NCBI GenBank assembly: GCA_902595465.1 | Contig: CACJQE010000005.1 | Coordinates: 18,140 to 82,139, forward strand | Length of the DNA stretch: 64,000 nt | Direction: 5' to 3' | DNA from: an uncultured Pelagibacteraceae bacterium | GTDB taxonomy: Bacteria; Pseudomonadota; Alphaproteobacteria; Pelagibacterales; Pelagibacteraceae | In this document: positions 34,881 through 43,613 of the stretch, piece after piece | Layout: each line of letters begins with the position of its first letter | Numbering within the stretch: the stretch's first letter is position 1 | Notes under the pieces: generated by a model | What the model was told of the DNA's origin: nothing | Seen by the model: the letters and a program-made list of their open reading frames with translations, nothing else | Database searches by the model: none | Translations under genes and position numbers: made by a program

Positions 34881-34928
34881 CCCAATTTGAACAATTTTAA
34901 AACTTGAGTCAACCCATTTTGAACAGTT
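34881..34928. promoter_or_regulatory. Direct repeat, candidate operator of the divergent regulator
   Basis: CCCAATTTGAACAATT (34881-34896) and CCCATTTTGAACAGTT (34913-34928) match at 14 of 16 positions and start 32 bases apart, about three helical turns. They lie 13-60 bases upstream of the regulator ATG, in the gap shared with the small gene at 34970. A protein with two HTH domains could bind both. The gap is otherwise featureless apart from a TATGAT at 34953-34958. Confidence 0.5.
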
Positions 34929-34969
34929 AAATTCTGTAAAATTTTTTTACTATATGATTTAATAATTCA

Positions 34970-35176
34970 ATGAGTACTGAAAGCTTAAATAGAACATCTA
35001 ATATTGAAACTCTTGAAAAAAAACCAAGAGTAATTCGAATGTCCCCTCGTAAAGTAAATATAGATGTTCTAAAGAAACGAGTAATAACTGAAAAGAAAAA
35101 AGAGGCACTTCAGTCAAAAATAATAATACTTTCAGTCTGTTTATCTATCGGAATACTAGGTTATTTTGCAGGTTAA
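34970..35176 (+). CDS. Small single-span membrane protein, unrecognised
   Basis: A 68-residue protein with a basic cytoplasmic part (about 1-48, rich in Lys and Arg) and one C-terminal transmembrane helix (IIILSVCLSIGILGYFAG). I do not recognise a family. The Lys/Arg-rich tail could contact nucleic acid or lipid. It is divergent from the regulator and overlaps the converging LDH2 gene by four bases. Confidence 0.55.
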   Translation: MSTESLNRTSNIETLEKKPRVIRMSPRKVNIDVLKKRVITEKKKEALQSKIIILSVCLSIGILGYFAG

Positions 35177-36177
35177 TTAGCTAAGAGAATATTTAAATCC
35201 TTTTTAATATTTTTTGGAATTTTTATAGATTTTTTTGAGTTTGTTTTTGTTCTTAAAAACTTTTGCTCGCCAGGATAAAAGATTGTTTGTCCTTTTAAAT
35301 TAGGTATTTTTTTTATTCTTTTAATATTTTTTTTTATCTCTTTTTTATAATCTTTAACAAATAGATTATCTTTAAATGCTAAAAATAAGTGACCGATATT
35401 TTGCGGCCCAGAGAAATCATCAAATGGGTCTTTTACTTTGCCACCATGATTACTTCCAACAAATACTCCAGTTAAGATATCTACCATCCAAGCTAATCCA
35501 GATCCTCTAAATCCAGCTATTGGAAGTTGTACCCCAGCAAGAGCTTCTTTTGCATTTGTAGTTGGTTTACCATATTTGTTTAAAGCAACTCCGTATGGTA
35601 TTTTTTTTCCTAACTTTTCCGCAATCCTAATTTTACCTCTATTAATCATAGACATTGATGTATCTAGTATAAATGGAACCTTGCTATTAGTTTGAGTTCC
35701 AAAACATATTGGATTAGTTCCAAAGACTGATTTTTTCCCACCAAAAGGCGCAATAGCTGGAGGAGCATTTGTAAATGCGAATGTTATTAAATTTTTTTTA
35801 ACCGCTTGCTCGACGTAGTATCCAGATAGACCGTAATGTCCGCTGTTTTTTACAGCAACTAACCCAATCCCTGTTTTTTTTGCATTTTTAATAGTTTTTT
35901 TAATACCCTCATCTGCTGCAACAAAACCAATAGAATTATCAGCATCAATTATTGATATAGATTTTGATATATTTTTTACAGTTATTTTAGGTCTCGGATT
36001 AATGACTTTTTTTGAGATTCTTTCACAATACATTTTTAAACGAGACAATCCATGTGAAGGCGCACCTACAAGCTCTGCATTCATAATTGCATTTGCACAA
36101 ACTATAGAGTGTTTTCTACTTAATTTAAAATTAGTAAAAATTTTAATAATTAAATTTTTAAGCTCTTTTTCATTCAT
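35173..36177 (-). CDS. Malate/L-lactate dehydrogenase (LDH2/ComC) family oxidoreductase
   Basis: A 334-residue NAD(P)-dependent dehydrogenase of the LDH2 fold. The catalytic His region GAPSHGLSRL, KNSGHYGLSGYY and the nucleotide-binding FGTNPICFG are visible, together with PTTNAKEALAG and GSGLAWMVDILTG. Members oxidise malate, lactate, ureidoglycolate or sulfolactate. The substrate is not fixed; adjacency to HpsN-like and taurine genes makes sulfolactate one possibility. The C-terminal 40 residues are unusually basic. It is divergent from afuA. Confidence 0.78.
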   Translation of the reverse strand: MNEKELKNLIIKIFTNFKLSRKHSIVCANAIMNAELVGAPSHGLSRLKMYCERISKKVINPRPKITVKNISKSISIIDADNSIGFVAADEGIKKTIKNAKKTGIGLVAVKNSGHYGLSGYYVEQAVKKNLITFAFTNAPPAIAPFGGKKSVFGTNPICFGTQTNSKVPFILDTSMSMINRGKIRIAEKLGKKIPYGVALNKYGKPTTNAKEALAGVQLPIAGFRGSGLAWMVDILTGVFVGSNHGGKVKDPFDDFSGPQNIGHLFLAFKDNLFVKDYKKEIKKNIKRIKKIPNLKGQTIFYPGEQKFLRTKTNSKKSIKIPKNIKKDLNILLAN

Positions 36178-36180
36178 AAT

Positions 36181-36194
36181 TTATGTAAACATAA
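36181..36194. promoter_or_regulatory. Short palindrome between LDH2 and afuA
   Basis: TTATGTAAACATAA is a perfect 14-base inverted repeat, three bases upstream of the LDH2-family start codon. It could be an operator for that gene. The rest of the 150-base intergenic stretch is AT-rich, with no recognisable promoter pair. Support is limited to the symmetry. Confidence 0.3.
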
Positions 36195-36327
36195 TTGATT
36201 TCAAAATTAAACTATAAATTGAATATTTTTTTTATTTATTAAAATTATCTTTAAATTTGAAGTAACAAAAGATTAACATTAGTCGTTTAAATTTATTATC
36301 ATTAACTAATAAAAAAGTGAGGGATAT

Positions 36328-37365
36328 ATGAAAAATATACTTAAAGTAGCTTCTATGGCTCTAGTTCTTTCATTAACACTTTTCGGTATCACAAATAAAG
36401 CTTCAGCTGCAAAACTAACATTATATTGCAGTGTTGAAATAGACGTTTGTGAAATGCTTGAACAAGCTTATGAAAAAGAAACTGGAACAAAAGTTGCTAT
36501 GACAAGAGCAAGTAGTGGTGAAACTTTTGCAAAAATAAAAGCAGAGGCATCAAATCCAAAAGGAGATGTTTGGTTTGGTGGAACAGGTGATCCACATTTA
36601 ACTGCAGCGCAAGAAAATTTAACTGAGAAATATAAATCTGTTCATTTTAATGATTTATTACCTGCAGCTCAGAACCAAGCAAAAAATGCTGATTTTAAAT
36701 CAGTAGGAATTTATGTTGGTGCATTAGGTTTTGGATACAACAAAGATCTTTTAGCAAAAAAAGGTCTTCCAGCTCCAAAATCATGGATGGATTTGACAAA
36801 ACCAATATATAAAGGCGAAATACAAGTAGCAAATCCAAACTCATCTGGAACTGCTTACACTACCTTAGCCACTATTCTTCAAATATTTGGAGAAGATAAA
36901 GGTTGGGATTACATGAAAAAACTTCATGCAAACATAAATACATATACTAAATCTGGTTCTGCACCAATTAAGGCAACTGGTAGAGGTGAAAACTTAATTG
37001 GTATTTGTTTCCAACATGATGGTGTGAAACAAACAAAAAAAGGTTTGCCGGTTGTTACGGTCTCTCCAGCTGAAGGAACTGGTTATGAAGTTGGATCTAT
37101 GAGTATTATTGCAGGTGCAAGAAATATGAAGGAAGCTAAAAAGTTTTATGACTGGGCTTTAAGTCCCGCTATTCAAACTATGGTCTTCACTTCAGGAAAA
37201 TCTTTGCAAGTGCCATCTAATACTAAAGCAAAAGCTGATCCTGATGCTCCAGACTTATCAACAATAAACTTAATTGATTACAATTTTAAAGTTTATGGAG
37301 ATAAAAGTACTAGAGCGAGTTTGTTATCCAAATGGGATAACGATGTTTCTGTAATTCCTAGATAA
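36328..37365 (+). CDS. afuA: ABC transporter substrate-binding protein, AfuA-like
   Basis: A 345-residue SBP family 6 protein with a signal peptide cleaved after about residue 27 (NKASA). LYCSVEIDVCEMLEQAYEKE opens the mature protein and GDVWFGGTGDPHLTA lines the cleft. Iron-binding relatives use a Tyr pair near YY; none is seen here. FQHDGVK followed by AEGTGYE 22 residues later has the His-Asp and Glu spacing I associate with sugar-phosphate-binding AfuA. Substrate: probably a phosphorylated sugar or similar, not iron; this is inference. A GTGAGGG ribosome site precedes the ATG. Confidence 0.75.
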   Translation: MKNILKVASMALVLSLTLFGITNKASAAKLTLYCSVEIDVCEMLEQAYEKETGTKVAMTRASSGETFAKIKAEASNPKGDVWFGGTGDPHLTAAQENLTEKYKSVHFNDLLPAAQNQAKNADFKSVGIYVGALGFGYNKDLLAKKGLPAPKSWMDLTKPIYKGEIQVANPNSSGTAYTTLATILQIFGEDKGWDYMKKLHANINTYTKSGSAPIKATGRGENLIGICFQHDGVKQTKKGLPVVTVSPAEGTGYEVGSMSIIAGARNMKEAKKFYDWALSPAIQTMVFTSGKSLQVPSNTKAKADPDAPDLSTINLIDYNFKVYGDKSTRASLLSKWDNDVSVIPR

Positions 37366-37374
37366 GGAATTATA

Positions 37375-39573
37375 ATGAGAGGGCTCGTTATCTGTTGGAT
37401 GCTCGTGGGAGTATTGGGTTTCCTAATATTTCCATGGTATGTAACAGGTGACGGGTTTTTCTCAATAAACTGGATATTAGAATATTCTTTAGAAGATTAC
37501 GGTTCTGTATTACCACAGGTATTTATAAATAAAAAATATTGGCTTCTTCCTTTAGTTGTTCCTTTATTATTTCCATTATCAACCTTAAAATTAAATCAGA
37601 GTAATCCCATTTATTCCAAAATTTTCTTGTACTCAGGATTGTTTGGCATTTTTTATTTTATTCTTCAGGGGTTTTCAATTGGTATAAGAGGGTGGAATTT
37701 TGAAATCTTTAAATCGATTTTTGGTGATGTAGAAAATCAATTTGGAGTAGGGTCTGGTGCAGTTCTTTTATGCTCTACATTTATTTTTTATATTACACAT
37801 GGGCTATCCTCACGTGGGTGGTTGAATGGAGATAATTTTATTGTAGGCAGTATAGGAAGCATAATTATTTTAGTTTCAACTTTCGTTTTTTTTCCTATTT
37901 TTAGAATGTTTGCTGTTGCCTTTAAAGGCACAGAGGGTGGATATGAAATCAGTAATTTTTCAACCAAAATATTTAATAAAGGAATTTGGGGCCTTGATTG
38001 TTTGTATAGTGATTATGCATGTGGTGTTTTTTGGAACACTGTTACTATGGGAACACTTACAGCTTTCTCTTCAACAATTTTGGGTTTAGGTTTTGCTTTA
38101 TTAATTGCAAGAACAAGTTTTAAATTTAAAAAAACGATTAGAATTTTATCTGTTTTACCAATCATAACACCTCCATTTGTAATCGGTTTAGCAATAATAA
38201 TATTATTCGGTAGAACAGGAGTTGTAAGTTCTTTTCTTGAATGGGCATTTGAGATTGAGCCCTCGAGATGGATTTATGGTTTACCAGGAATATGGTTTGC
38301 ACAAACTCTTGCTTTTACACCTATTGCTTTTTTAGTTTTAATAGGAGTTGTTGAAAGTGTAAGTCCTGCAATGGAAGAAGCTTCACAAACATTGAGAGCT
38401 TCAAAATGGCAAGTTTTTAAAACTGTTACATTGCCTTTAATGAGACCTGGAATTGCAAATGCATTTTTGCTTGGCTTTATTGAAAGCTTAGCTGATTTTG
38501 GAAATCCATTAGTACTAGGTGCTGAATATGATGTTTTATCTACAGAAATATTCTTTGCAATTGTGGGTGCGCAGTATGATGAAACTAAAGCTGCAATATT
38601 AGCAATGATTTTATTAACCGTTGTTCTGGTAGTATTTTATCTTCAGAACCAATGGTTGGGGAAAAAATCCTATATTTCAATTTCTGGGAAAGGTGATAGT
38701 GGAGTTCATCCTGAATTACCAAATAATACTAAGTGGATAATTTACTCTACTGTTCTACCTTGGGCAATACTTACATTTATAATTTATATAATGATTATGT
38801 TTGGTGGATTTGTAGAGATGTGGGGTGTTGATCACAGTTTTACATTAAGACATTATGTTGAAGCATTTAGTGTTGAATGGGTTAAAGAAAGAGGAATTTT
38901 GTGGACTGGTACCGCGTGGAATTCTTTTAATACTACTTTTGCGATAGCATTAATTTCATCATTTCCTACTGCTGCAATAGGTATTTTAACAGCATATCTT
39001 CTTACAAGACACAAGTTTAAAGGAAAAAATGCTTTCGAATTCGGTACAATGTTAAGTTTTGCAATACCTGGAAGTGTTATTGGTGTGAGTTACGTTTTTG
39101 CGTTTAATGTTCCGCCACTTGAACTTACAGGAACAGGAATTATTTTGGTAATCGCTTTTGTATTTAGAAATATGCCAGTTGGGGTTAGGGCAGGTATAGC
39201 TTCGATGAATCAATTAGATCCTCATTTAGATGAAGCATCATCAACATTAAATGCATCTAGTTCCCAAACATTTAGGAATGTAATTCTTCCATTGCTTAAA
39301 CCTGCAATTACTGCTTCTTTAGTTTTTAGTTTTGTTAGAGCAATGACGGCAATTAGTGCTGTTATATTCCTTGTTAGTGCTAATTATGATTTAGCTGTCT
39401 CATATATATTAGGAAGATTAGAAAACAATGATTATGGTTTAGCAATTGTTTACTCATCTGCATTAATAGTTGTTATGTTATTTACAATCACATTAATGCA
39501 ATTAATAATAGGTAAACGTAAATTAGGGAGAAGAGAAGAAACAGCAGGAATATTACAAGGAAATTTCGGATAA
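37375..39573 (+). CDS. afuB: ABC transporter permease, fused two-domain type
   Basis: A 732-residue permease with about 13-14 hydrophobic segments, made from two fused permease domains as in the FbpB/AfuB type. Coupling loops EASQTLRASKWQVFKTVTLP and EASSTLNASSSQTFRNVILP occur in the two halves. The N-terminal third is a membrane extension before the first domain. It starts nine bases after afuA, with no hairpin between them, unlike the other binding-protein genes in this window. It overlaps afuC by one base. Confidence 0.85.
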   Translation: MRGLVICWMLVGVLGFLIFPWYVTGDGFFSINWILEYSLEDYGSVLPQVFINKKYWLLPLVVPLLFPLSTLKLNQSNPIYSKIFLYSGLFGIFYFILQGFSIGIRGWNFEIFKSIFGDVENQFGVGSGAVLLCSTFIFYITHGLSSRGWLNGDNFIVGSIGSIIILVSTFVFFPIFRMFAVAFKGTEGGYEISNFSTKIFNKGIWGLDCLYSDYACGVFWNTVTMGTLTAFSSTILGLGFALLIARTSFKFKKTIRILSVLPIITPPFVIGLAIIILFGRTGVVSSFLEWAFEIEPSRWIYGLPGIWFAQTLAFTPIAFLVLIGVVESVSPAMEEASQTLRASKWQVFKTVTLPLMRPGIANAFLLGFIESLADFGNPLVLGAEYDVLSTEIFFAIVGAQYDETKAAILAMILLTVVLVVFYLQNQWLGKKSYISISGKGDSGVHPELPNNTKWIIYSTVLPWAILTFIIYIMIMFGGFVEMWGVDHSFTLRHYVEAFSVEWVKERGILWTGTAWNSFNTTFAIALISSFPTAAIGILTAYLLTRHKFKGKNAFEFGTMLSFAIPGSVIGVSYVFAFNVPPLELTGTGIILVIAFVFRNMPVGVRAGIASMNQLDPHLDEASSTLNASSSQTFRNVILPLLKPAITASLVFSFVRAMTAISAVIFLVSANYDLAVSYILGRLENNDYGLAIVYSSALIVVMLFTITLMQLIIGKRKLGRREETAGILQGNFG

Positions 39574-40628
39574 TGAAAAAAGCAGAGGTAAAATTTGAAA
39601 ATATTACAAAAAAATTTAATGAGACCATTGCTGTCGATAATGTTAGTTGTACTTTTGAAGCCGGAACATTAACTACATTACTAGGTCCCTCTGGATGTGG
39701 AAAAACTACTTCTTTGAGAATTATTGCTGGTTTAGAAAGAGCTACAAGTGGTAAAATTTTAGTAGAAAATGTAGATGTAACATTATTACCAGCAACAGAT
39801 AGAGATGTATCTATGGTATTTCAATCTTATGCTTTGTTTCCACACATGAGTGTGCTTGAAAATGTATCGTATGGTTTAAAGATGATAAATGTTCCAAAAG
39901 AAGAATTTACAGAAAAGTCATTAGAAACTCTTAAGTTAGTTAATTTAGAAGGTTATGAAAATAGGATGCCCTCAGAGCTATCTGGAGGTCAGCAACAAAG
40001 AGTTGCGGTTGCTAGAGCAATTGTATTGAAGCCGAAGGTTCTGCTCTTTGATGAGCCTTTATCTAATTTGGATGCAAAATTAAGAAGACAAGTAAGAGAG
40101 GATATCAGAGAAATTCAACAAAAACTTGGAGTAACTACAATTTATGTTACTCATGATCAAGAGGAAGCATTAGCAATTTCTGATAAAGTAATTGTAATGA
40201 ACAATGCTATTATTGCTCAACAAGGTAGCCCAAAAGAATTGTATAACTTTCCTAAAACTAAATTTGTAGCCAATTTCATAGGAGACGCAAATGTTGTTAA
40301 AGCTGAAATCATTAATCAAAATAATAATATTTATGAGATTCAATTAGCAGAAATGAAAATTAAAATAGAAAGTGATCAAAAATTAGAAAGTTCAGTTTCT
40401 GTCTCTTTAAGACCAGAAAAAATAACTATTTCAAAAAGTCCTGAAGAAAACTCAATACATGCATCTGTTAATAATGCGTCATTCGTTGGAAATAGTTATC
40501 AGTATATAGTTAATTCAAAAGTCGGTAAGATTTACGTAGTTTCTAGCGATACAAATGAAATATTTAATGTTGGAGAAAACGTTTATTTAAATTTCGACGA
40601 AAAAGAATTACGGTTACTCGACGATTAA
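39573..40628 (+). CDS. afuC: ABC transporter ATPase (AfuC/PotA type)
   Basis: A 351-residue ATPase. Walker A GPSGCGKTT, Q-loop VFQSYALFP, signature LSGGQQQRVAVARA, Walker B LLFDEPLSNLD and H-loop YVTHDQEEA are all intact, followed by a C-terminal OB-fold (TOBE) regulatory domain from about residue 240. It powers afuAB. The gene ends at the remnant of a second tauA on the opposite strand, overlapping its stop by four bases. Confidence 0.9.
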   Translation: MKKAEVKFENITKKFNETIAVDNVSCTFEAGTLTTLLGPSGCGKTTSLRIIAGLERATSGKILVENVDVTLLPATDRDVSMVFQSYALFPHMSVLENVSYGLKMINVPKEEFTEKSLETLKLVNLEGYENRMPSELSGGQQQRVAVARAIVLKPKVLLFDEPLSNLDAKLRRQVREDIREIQQKLGVTTIYVTHDQEEALAISDKVIVMNNAIIAQQGSPKELYNFPKTKFVANFIGDANVVKAEIINQNNNIYEIQLAEMKIKIESDQKLESSVSVSLRPEKITISKSPEENSIHASVNNASFVGNSYQYIVNSKVGKIYVVSSDTNEIFNVGENVYLNFDEKELRLLDD

Positions 40629-40789
40629 GGATTAACCTTTGCTTCTTGATTTGGAGTTGGCCATTCCAAAAAATAAGCTACATTTACAGTCTTAGCTTGA
40701 GAAGATATTGTTGATAGTATCAGAATTATGAGGATGATTAATTTACTATAAAAAATATGAAATATATTTTTGAATAAATCTTTATTCAT
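40625..40789 (-). pseudogene. Truncated second tauA (signal peptide plus first mature residues)
   Basis: A 54-codon frame running from ATG 40789 to a TAA that overlaps the afuC stop region. It has a hydrophobic signal-like segment (residues 16-28), then KTVNVAYFLEWPTPN. This matches the mature start of TauA at 43614-44555 (NEVRVAYFLEWPSPN) almost exactly. Everything after that is lost, and the last residues (QEAKVNP) are junction sequence. It lies 17 bases downstream of tauC. It looks like the 5' stump of a duplicated taurine binding-protein gene cut off where the afu segment begins. Confidence 0.85.
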
Positions 40790-40806
40790 TTAGATCAATA
40801 AATCTC

Positions 40807-42732
40807 TTAACCTTTACCTCTCCAAGGTATTGTTTTGTCTATTATTTTTCTTAACGTTATATCAAATAGAAGACCAAGAAGACCCATTATAATTATTGTT
40901 ATCCAAATAACTTCGTACTGGAAGTATTTTTTTGCAACGTTTTCAACAAAACCAATACCTGTTGTGCCTGCCAAAAATTCCGCTGCAACAAGTGTTCCCC
41001 AGCACATACCAACAGCCACTCTAATTCCAGTTAATATTTCTGGCAGAGAGTTTGGGAAAATTACATGTCTTAAAATTTGTCTTTTTGTAGCTCCTAATGA
41101 GTGTGCTGCATGGATTTTTGAAAGCTGTGTTCCTGATGCACCAGCTCTGGCAGAAATAATCATAATAGATAACGAGACCATAAATAATAAAAATACTTTT
41201 CCAGAGTTATCAATTCCAAGCACAGAAATAATCAAAGGTGCCCATGCAAGTGGTGGAACTGGTCTGTAAAGTTCAATTAAAGGATCAAAAAAACCTCTTG
41301 CAAATCTATTAAGACCCATAAATAAACCTAGAGGAACACCAATAATAATTCCAAAAACTAATCCTAAAAATACTCTCATAAATGAGTCCCAAATATGCCC
41401 GTATGGAACAGGAAACTTAAATAATTTAAAGTCACCTGTTACAACTTTTAAAACATTGCTTTTAAAGTTATCTTTAACTACCCCATCTTTTGTATGAACT
41501 GGATATTCCCCTGGCAAGATATCAGCTATCCAATCTGGTAAAATGAACCCTATCATCTTACTTACATCAACCATTTCAACCCACAAAAGAGGCACATTTT
41601 TATATCCAATACTTGGTTTCGACAGCATCACAAATTTATTAAAAGTGTCAGATGGTTTTGGCAGCCATCTTCCTGAACCTTGTTCAGAACAAGTTGCTCC
41701 ACTAGCTACAATTGTTCCTGCAGGAAACAAAAAAATATCTATTAATCTTAGTCCACCTTGTTCGTTATTTTGCAATTTATCAAACTCAATTATCGCCTTT
41801 TGCATTTCATTTAATGCGTTGGGAGGAAAGATACTTGCAAATTCAATTCTTCTTGCAATTTTAACAATATTTTTCGCGTAATCAGATGCTAATTCTTCAT
41901 TTTCATTCAAACCTTTTCTATAGGCTTTAACATCGTCTTTAAGTTGTTTGATTGAGCTTTTGAATTGTGGGTTATGGTTTTTTAATTTAAAAAATTTATC
42001 ATTAATTAATGTTAATTGTTTTGCAGCTGCATGAAATTTTAAACCTTTATTAGTTTGCGGTGCAGTTGGTATCTCAATAGTATTTTCAATAGAACCACTA
42101 CCAGAATTTATTGTAGTAATTCCCCACCCACCTTGTTCATTTATAAGTTTTTGTCTTTCAATTTTTTGAGAATCTGTTTCAAAAGGATAGTCTTTCTTTT
42201 GAAAATTATAACTTAGAAGTTTTATTTCATCTGTCATTTCCTTAAGTTTAATTTTGGTATCCATTTCTATAAGCTCTTCACTTGTTAAGAGTGGAATTAA
42301 TTTAGAAGTTCTATCAATGTAACTTACAAGGATTGTTTTTTGTTGATCATTTAGTTCAGGAGATGTTTTTATTTCATTTGCAATTTTTACAAGATTTTTA
42401 TTTTCAATTTTTATTATAGATGTGCTTTTGAATTCTCTTTCTTCAATAGGAAACTGATATTTTAAACCTAGTAAAGATTCATTAATTTTTCCAACCTGAC
42501 ATAATTCATTTGCTGATTTTGGATAAAAACCTTTTGCAATATCCCATGAATAATAAAGCCACAGCATTAAAATTGCACTACTACCAACAATTACCCAGTG
42601 TGTTCCACCTTTGGCTCTATCTGGATTACCAAATACAGCATCAACTCTTTCAGTTTTTATTAATCTTCTTCCATAAAGAATACATCCAATAACAGATACG
42701 ATAATTAATATTGTTACAACTTGTGTTAACAT
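40807..42732 (-). CDS. tauC: Taurine-type ABC transporter permease with a large N-terminal extension
   Basis: A 641-residue protein from ATG 42732, which overlaps the tauB stop as TAATG. Only the last 270 residues are the classic TauC/SsuC permease (DSFMRVFLGLVFGIIIGVPLG; coupling loop AAHSLGATKRQILRHVIFP). In front lie two N-terminal helices (about 1-22 and 46-64) and about 265 residues that look soluble, Lys- and Asn-rich with a Gly-rich stretch. Standard permeases of this family are about 270 residues. The extension is probably periplasmic. No domain is recognised in it. Confidence 0.82.
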   Translation of the reverse strand: MLTQVVTILIIVSVIGCILYGRRLIKTERVDAVFGNPDRAKGGTHWVIVGSSAILMLWLYYSWDIAKGFYPKSANELCQVGKINESLLGLKYQFPIEEREFKSTSIIKIENKNLVKIANEIKTSPELNDQQKTILVSYIDRTSKLIPLLTSEELIEMDTKIKLKEMTDEIKLLSYNFQKKDYPFETDSQKIERQKLINEQGGWGITTINSGSGSIENTIEIPTAPQTNKGLKFHAAAKQLTLINDKFFKLKNHNPQFKSSIKQLKDDVKAYRKGLNENEELASDYAKNIVKIARRIEFASIFPPNALNEMQKAIIEFDKLQNNEQGGLRLIDIFLFPAGTIVASGATCSEQGSGRWLPKPSDTFNKFVMLSKPSIGYKNVPLLWVEMVDVSKMIGFILPDWIADILPGEYPVHTKDGVVKDNFKSNVLKVVTGDFKLFKFPVPYGHIWDSFMRVFLGLVFGIIIGVPLGLFMGLNRFARGFFDPLIELYRPVPPLAWAPLIISVLGIDNSGKVFLLFMVSLSIMIISARAGASGTQLSKIHAAHSLGATKRQILRHVIFPNSLPEILTGIRVAVGMCWGTLVAAEFLAGTTGIGFVENVAKKYFQYEVIWITIIIMGLLGLLFDITLRKIIDKTIPWRGKG

Positions 42733-43529
42733 TAATTTTCTTTCCCCATTATTTCTTCCTCCATATTCCAAATCATTGATAAAATTTCTTCTCTTGTAGA
42801 TGAAAATTCCTTATTTTTTTTGATTTCTCTCAAATCTTGAGTAAGTCCCATTTCTGCAAAAGGAAGATTATACTCTTTATGTATACGACCCGGTCTTGGT
42901 GCCATTACGTATAACCTTTCACCAAGTAAAAGAGCTTCCTCTACAGAGTGAGTAATTAAGATAATTGTTTTTCCTGTCTCTTTCCAAATTTTTAAAACTA
43001 ATGACTGCATTTTCTCTCTAGTTAATGCATCTAATGCACCTAATGGTTCATCCATTAGAATAAGATCAGGATCATTTATTAAGCATCTCGCTAGAGCAAC
43101 TCTTTGCTGCATACCACCAGATAACTGATATGTTGGTGTATTACCAAAACCTTTCAGTCCAACTATATCTAACCATTCCTCAACTCTTTTTGCTGTAATA
43201 TCAGGATCTTCTTTTTTCATCCTAAGACCAAAGTTCACATTTTCAGCAACAGTTAACCACTCAAACAATGCACCTTGTTGAAAAACCATTCCTCTTTCAA
43301 CGCCAGGTCCGTCTATTTCATTATTATTTAAGGTAATTTTTCCTGAAGTTGGTCTTAAAAATCCAGCAGTAATATTAAGTAAAGTTGTTTTTCCACAACC
43401 AGATGGACCAAGAACTGTAAGTAATTCACCTTTTTTTAAGGTGAAGCTAACGTCTTTTAATGCATGAACTGTTTCTCCTTTTGGAGTTTTAAAAATCATG
43501 TTTAAATTTTGAGAAACAAGATCACTCAT
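42732..43529 (-). CDS. tauB: Taurine-type ABC transporter ATPase
   Basis: A 265-residue ATPase with Walker A GPSGCGKTT, Q-loop VFQQGALFEWLTV, signature LSGGMQQRVALARCL, Walker B LILMDEPLGALD and H-loop LITHSVEEA, the pattern of nitrate/sulfonate/taurine ATPases. A C-terminal tail after APRPGRIHKEY completes the usual length. It powers TauC. It lies after the terminator-like hairpin that follows tauA. Confidence 0.9.
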   Translation of the reverse strand: MSDLVSQNLNMIFKTPKGETVHALKDVSFTLKKGELLTVLGPSGCGKTTLLNITAGFLRPTSGKITLNNNEIDGPGVERGMVFQQGALFEWLTVAENVNFGLRMKKEDPDITAKRVEEWLDIVGLKGFGNTPTYQLSGGMQQRVALARCLINDPDLILMDEPLGALDALTREKMQSLVLKIWKETGKTIILITHSVEEALLLGERLYVMAPRPGRIHKEYNLPFAEMGLTQDLREIKKNKEFSSTREEILSMIWNMEEEIMGKEN

Positions 43530-43559
43530 AGCGCTTTTATATTATTAATTTTTAAAAAA

Positions 43560-43591
43560 AATAGGCACTAATTTTTAAATTAGTGCCTATT
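43560..43591 (-). terminator. Intrinsic terminator-like hairpin after tauA
   Basis: The arms starting AATAGGCACTAATTT and the matching AAATTAGTGCCTATT form a 14-15-base-pair stem with an almost absent loop. On the transcribed strand it is followed by a run of seven T. It comes 22 bases after the tauA stop and before tauB. As tauB and tauC have no other obvious promoter, it is probably a partial terminator that keeps tauA more abundant than tauBC. Confidence 0.85.
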
Positions 43592-43613
43592 AAAAAGTTT
43601 TAAACCTTTAAAA

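Noticed and set aside
36328..37365. Iron(III) binding protein
   Set aside because: The Tyr ligands expected near the C-terminal lobe are not seen.
42733..42771. N-terminal extension of tauC into tauB
   Set aside because: An upstream frame adds 13 residues inside tauB. The ATG at 42732 overlaps the tauB stop as TAATG, matching other junctions.
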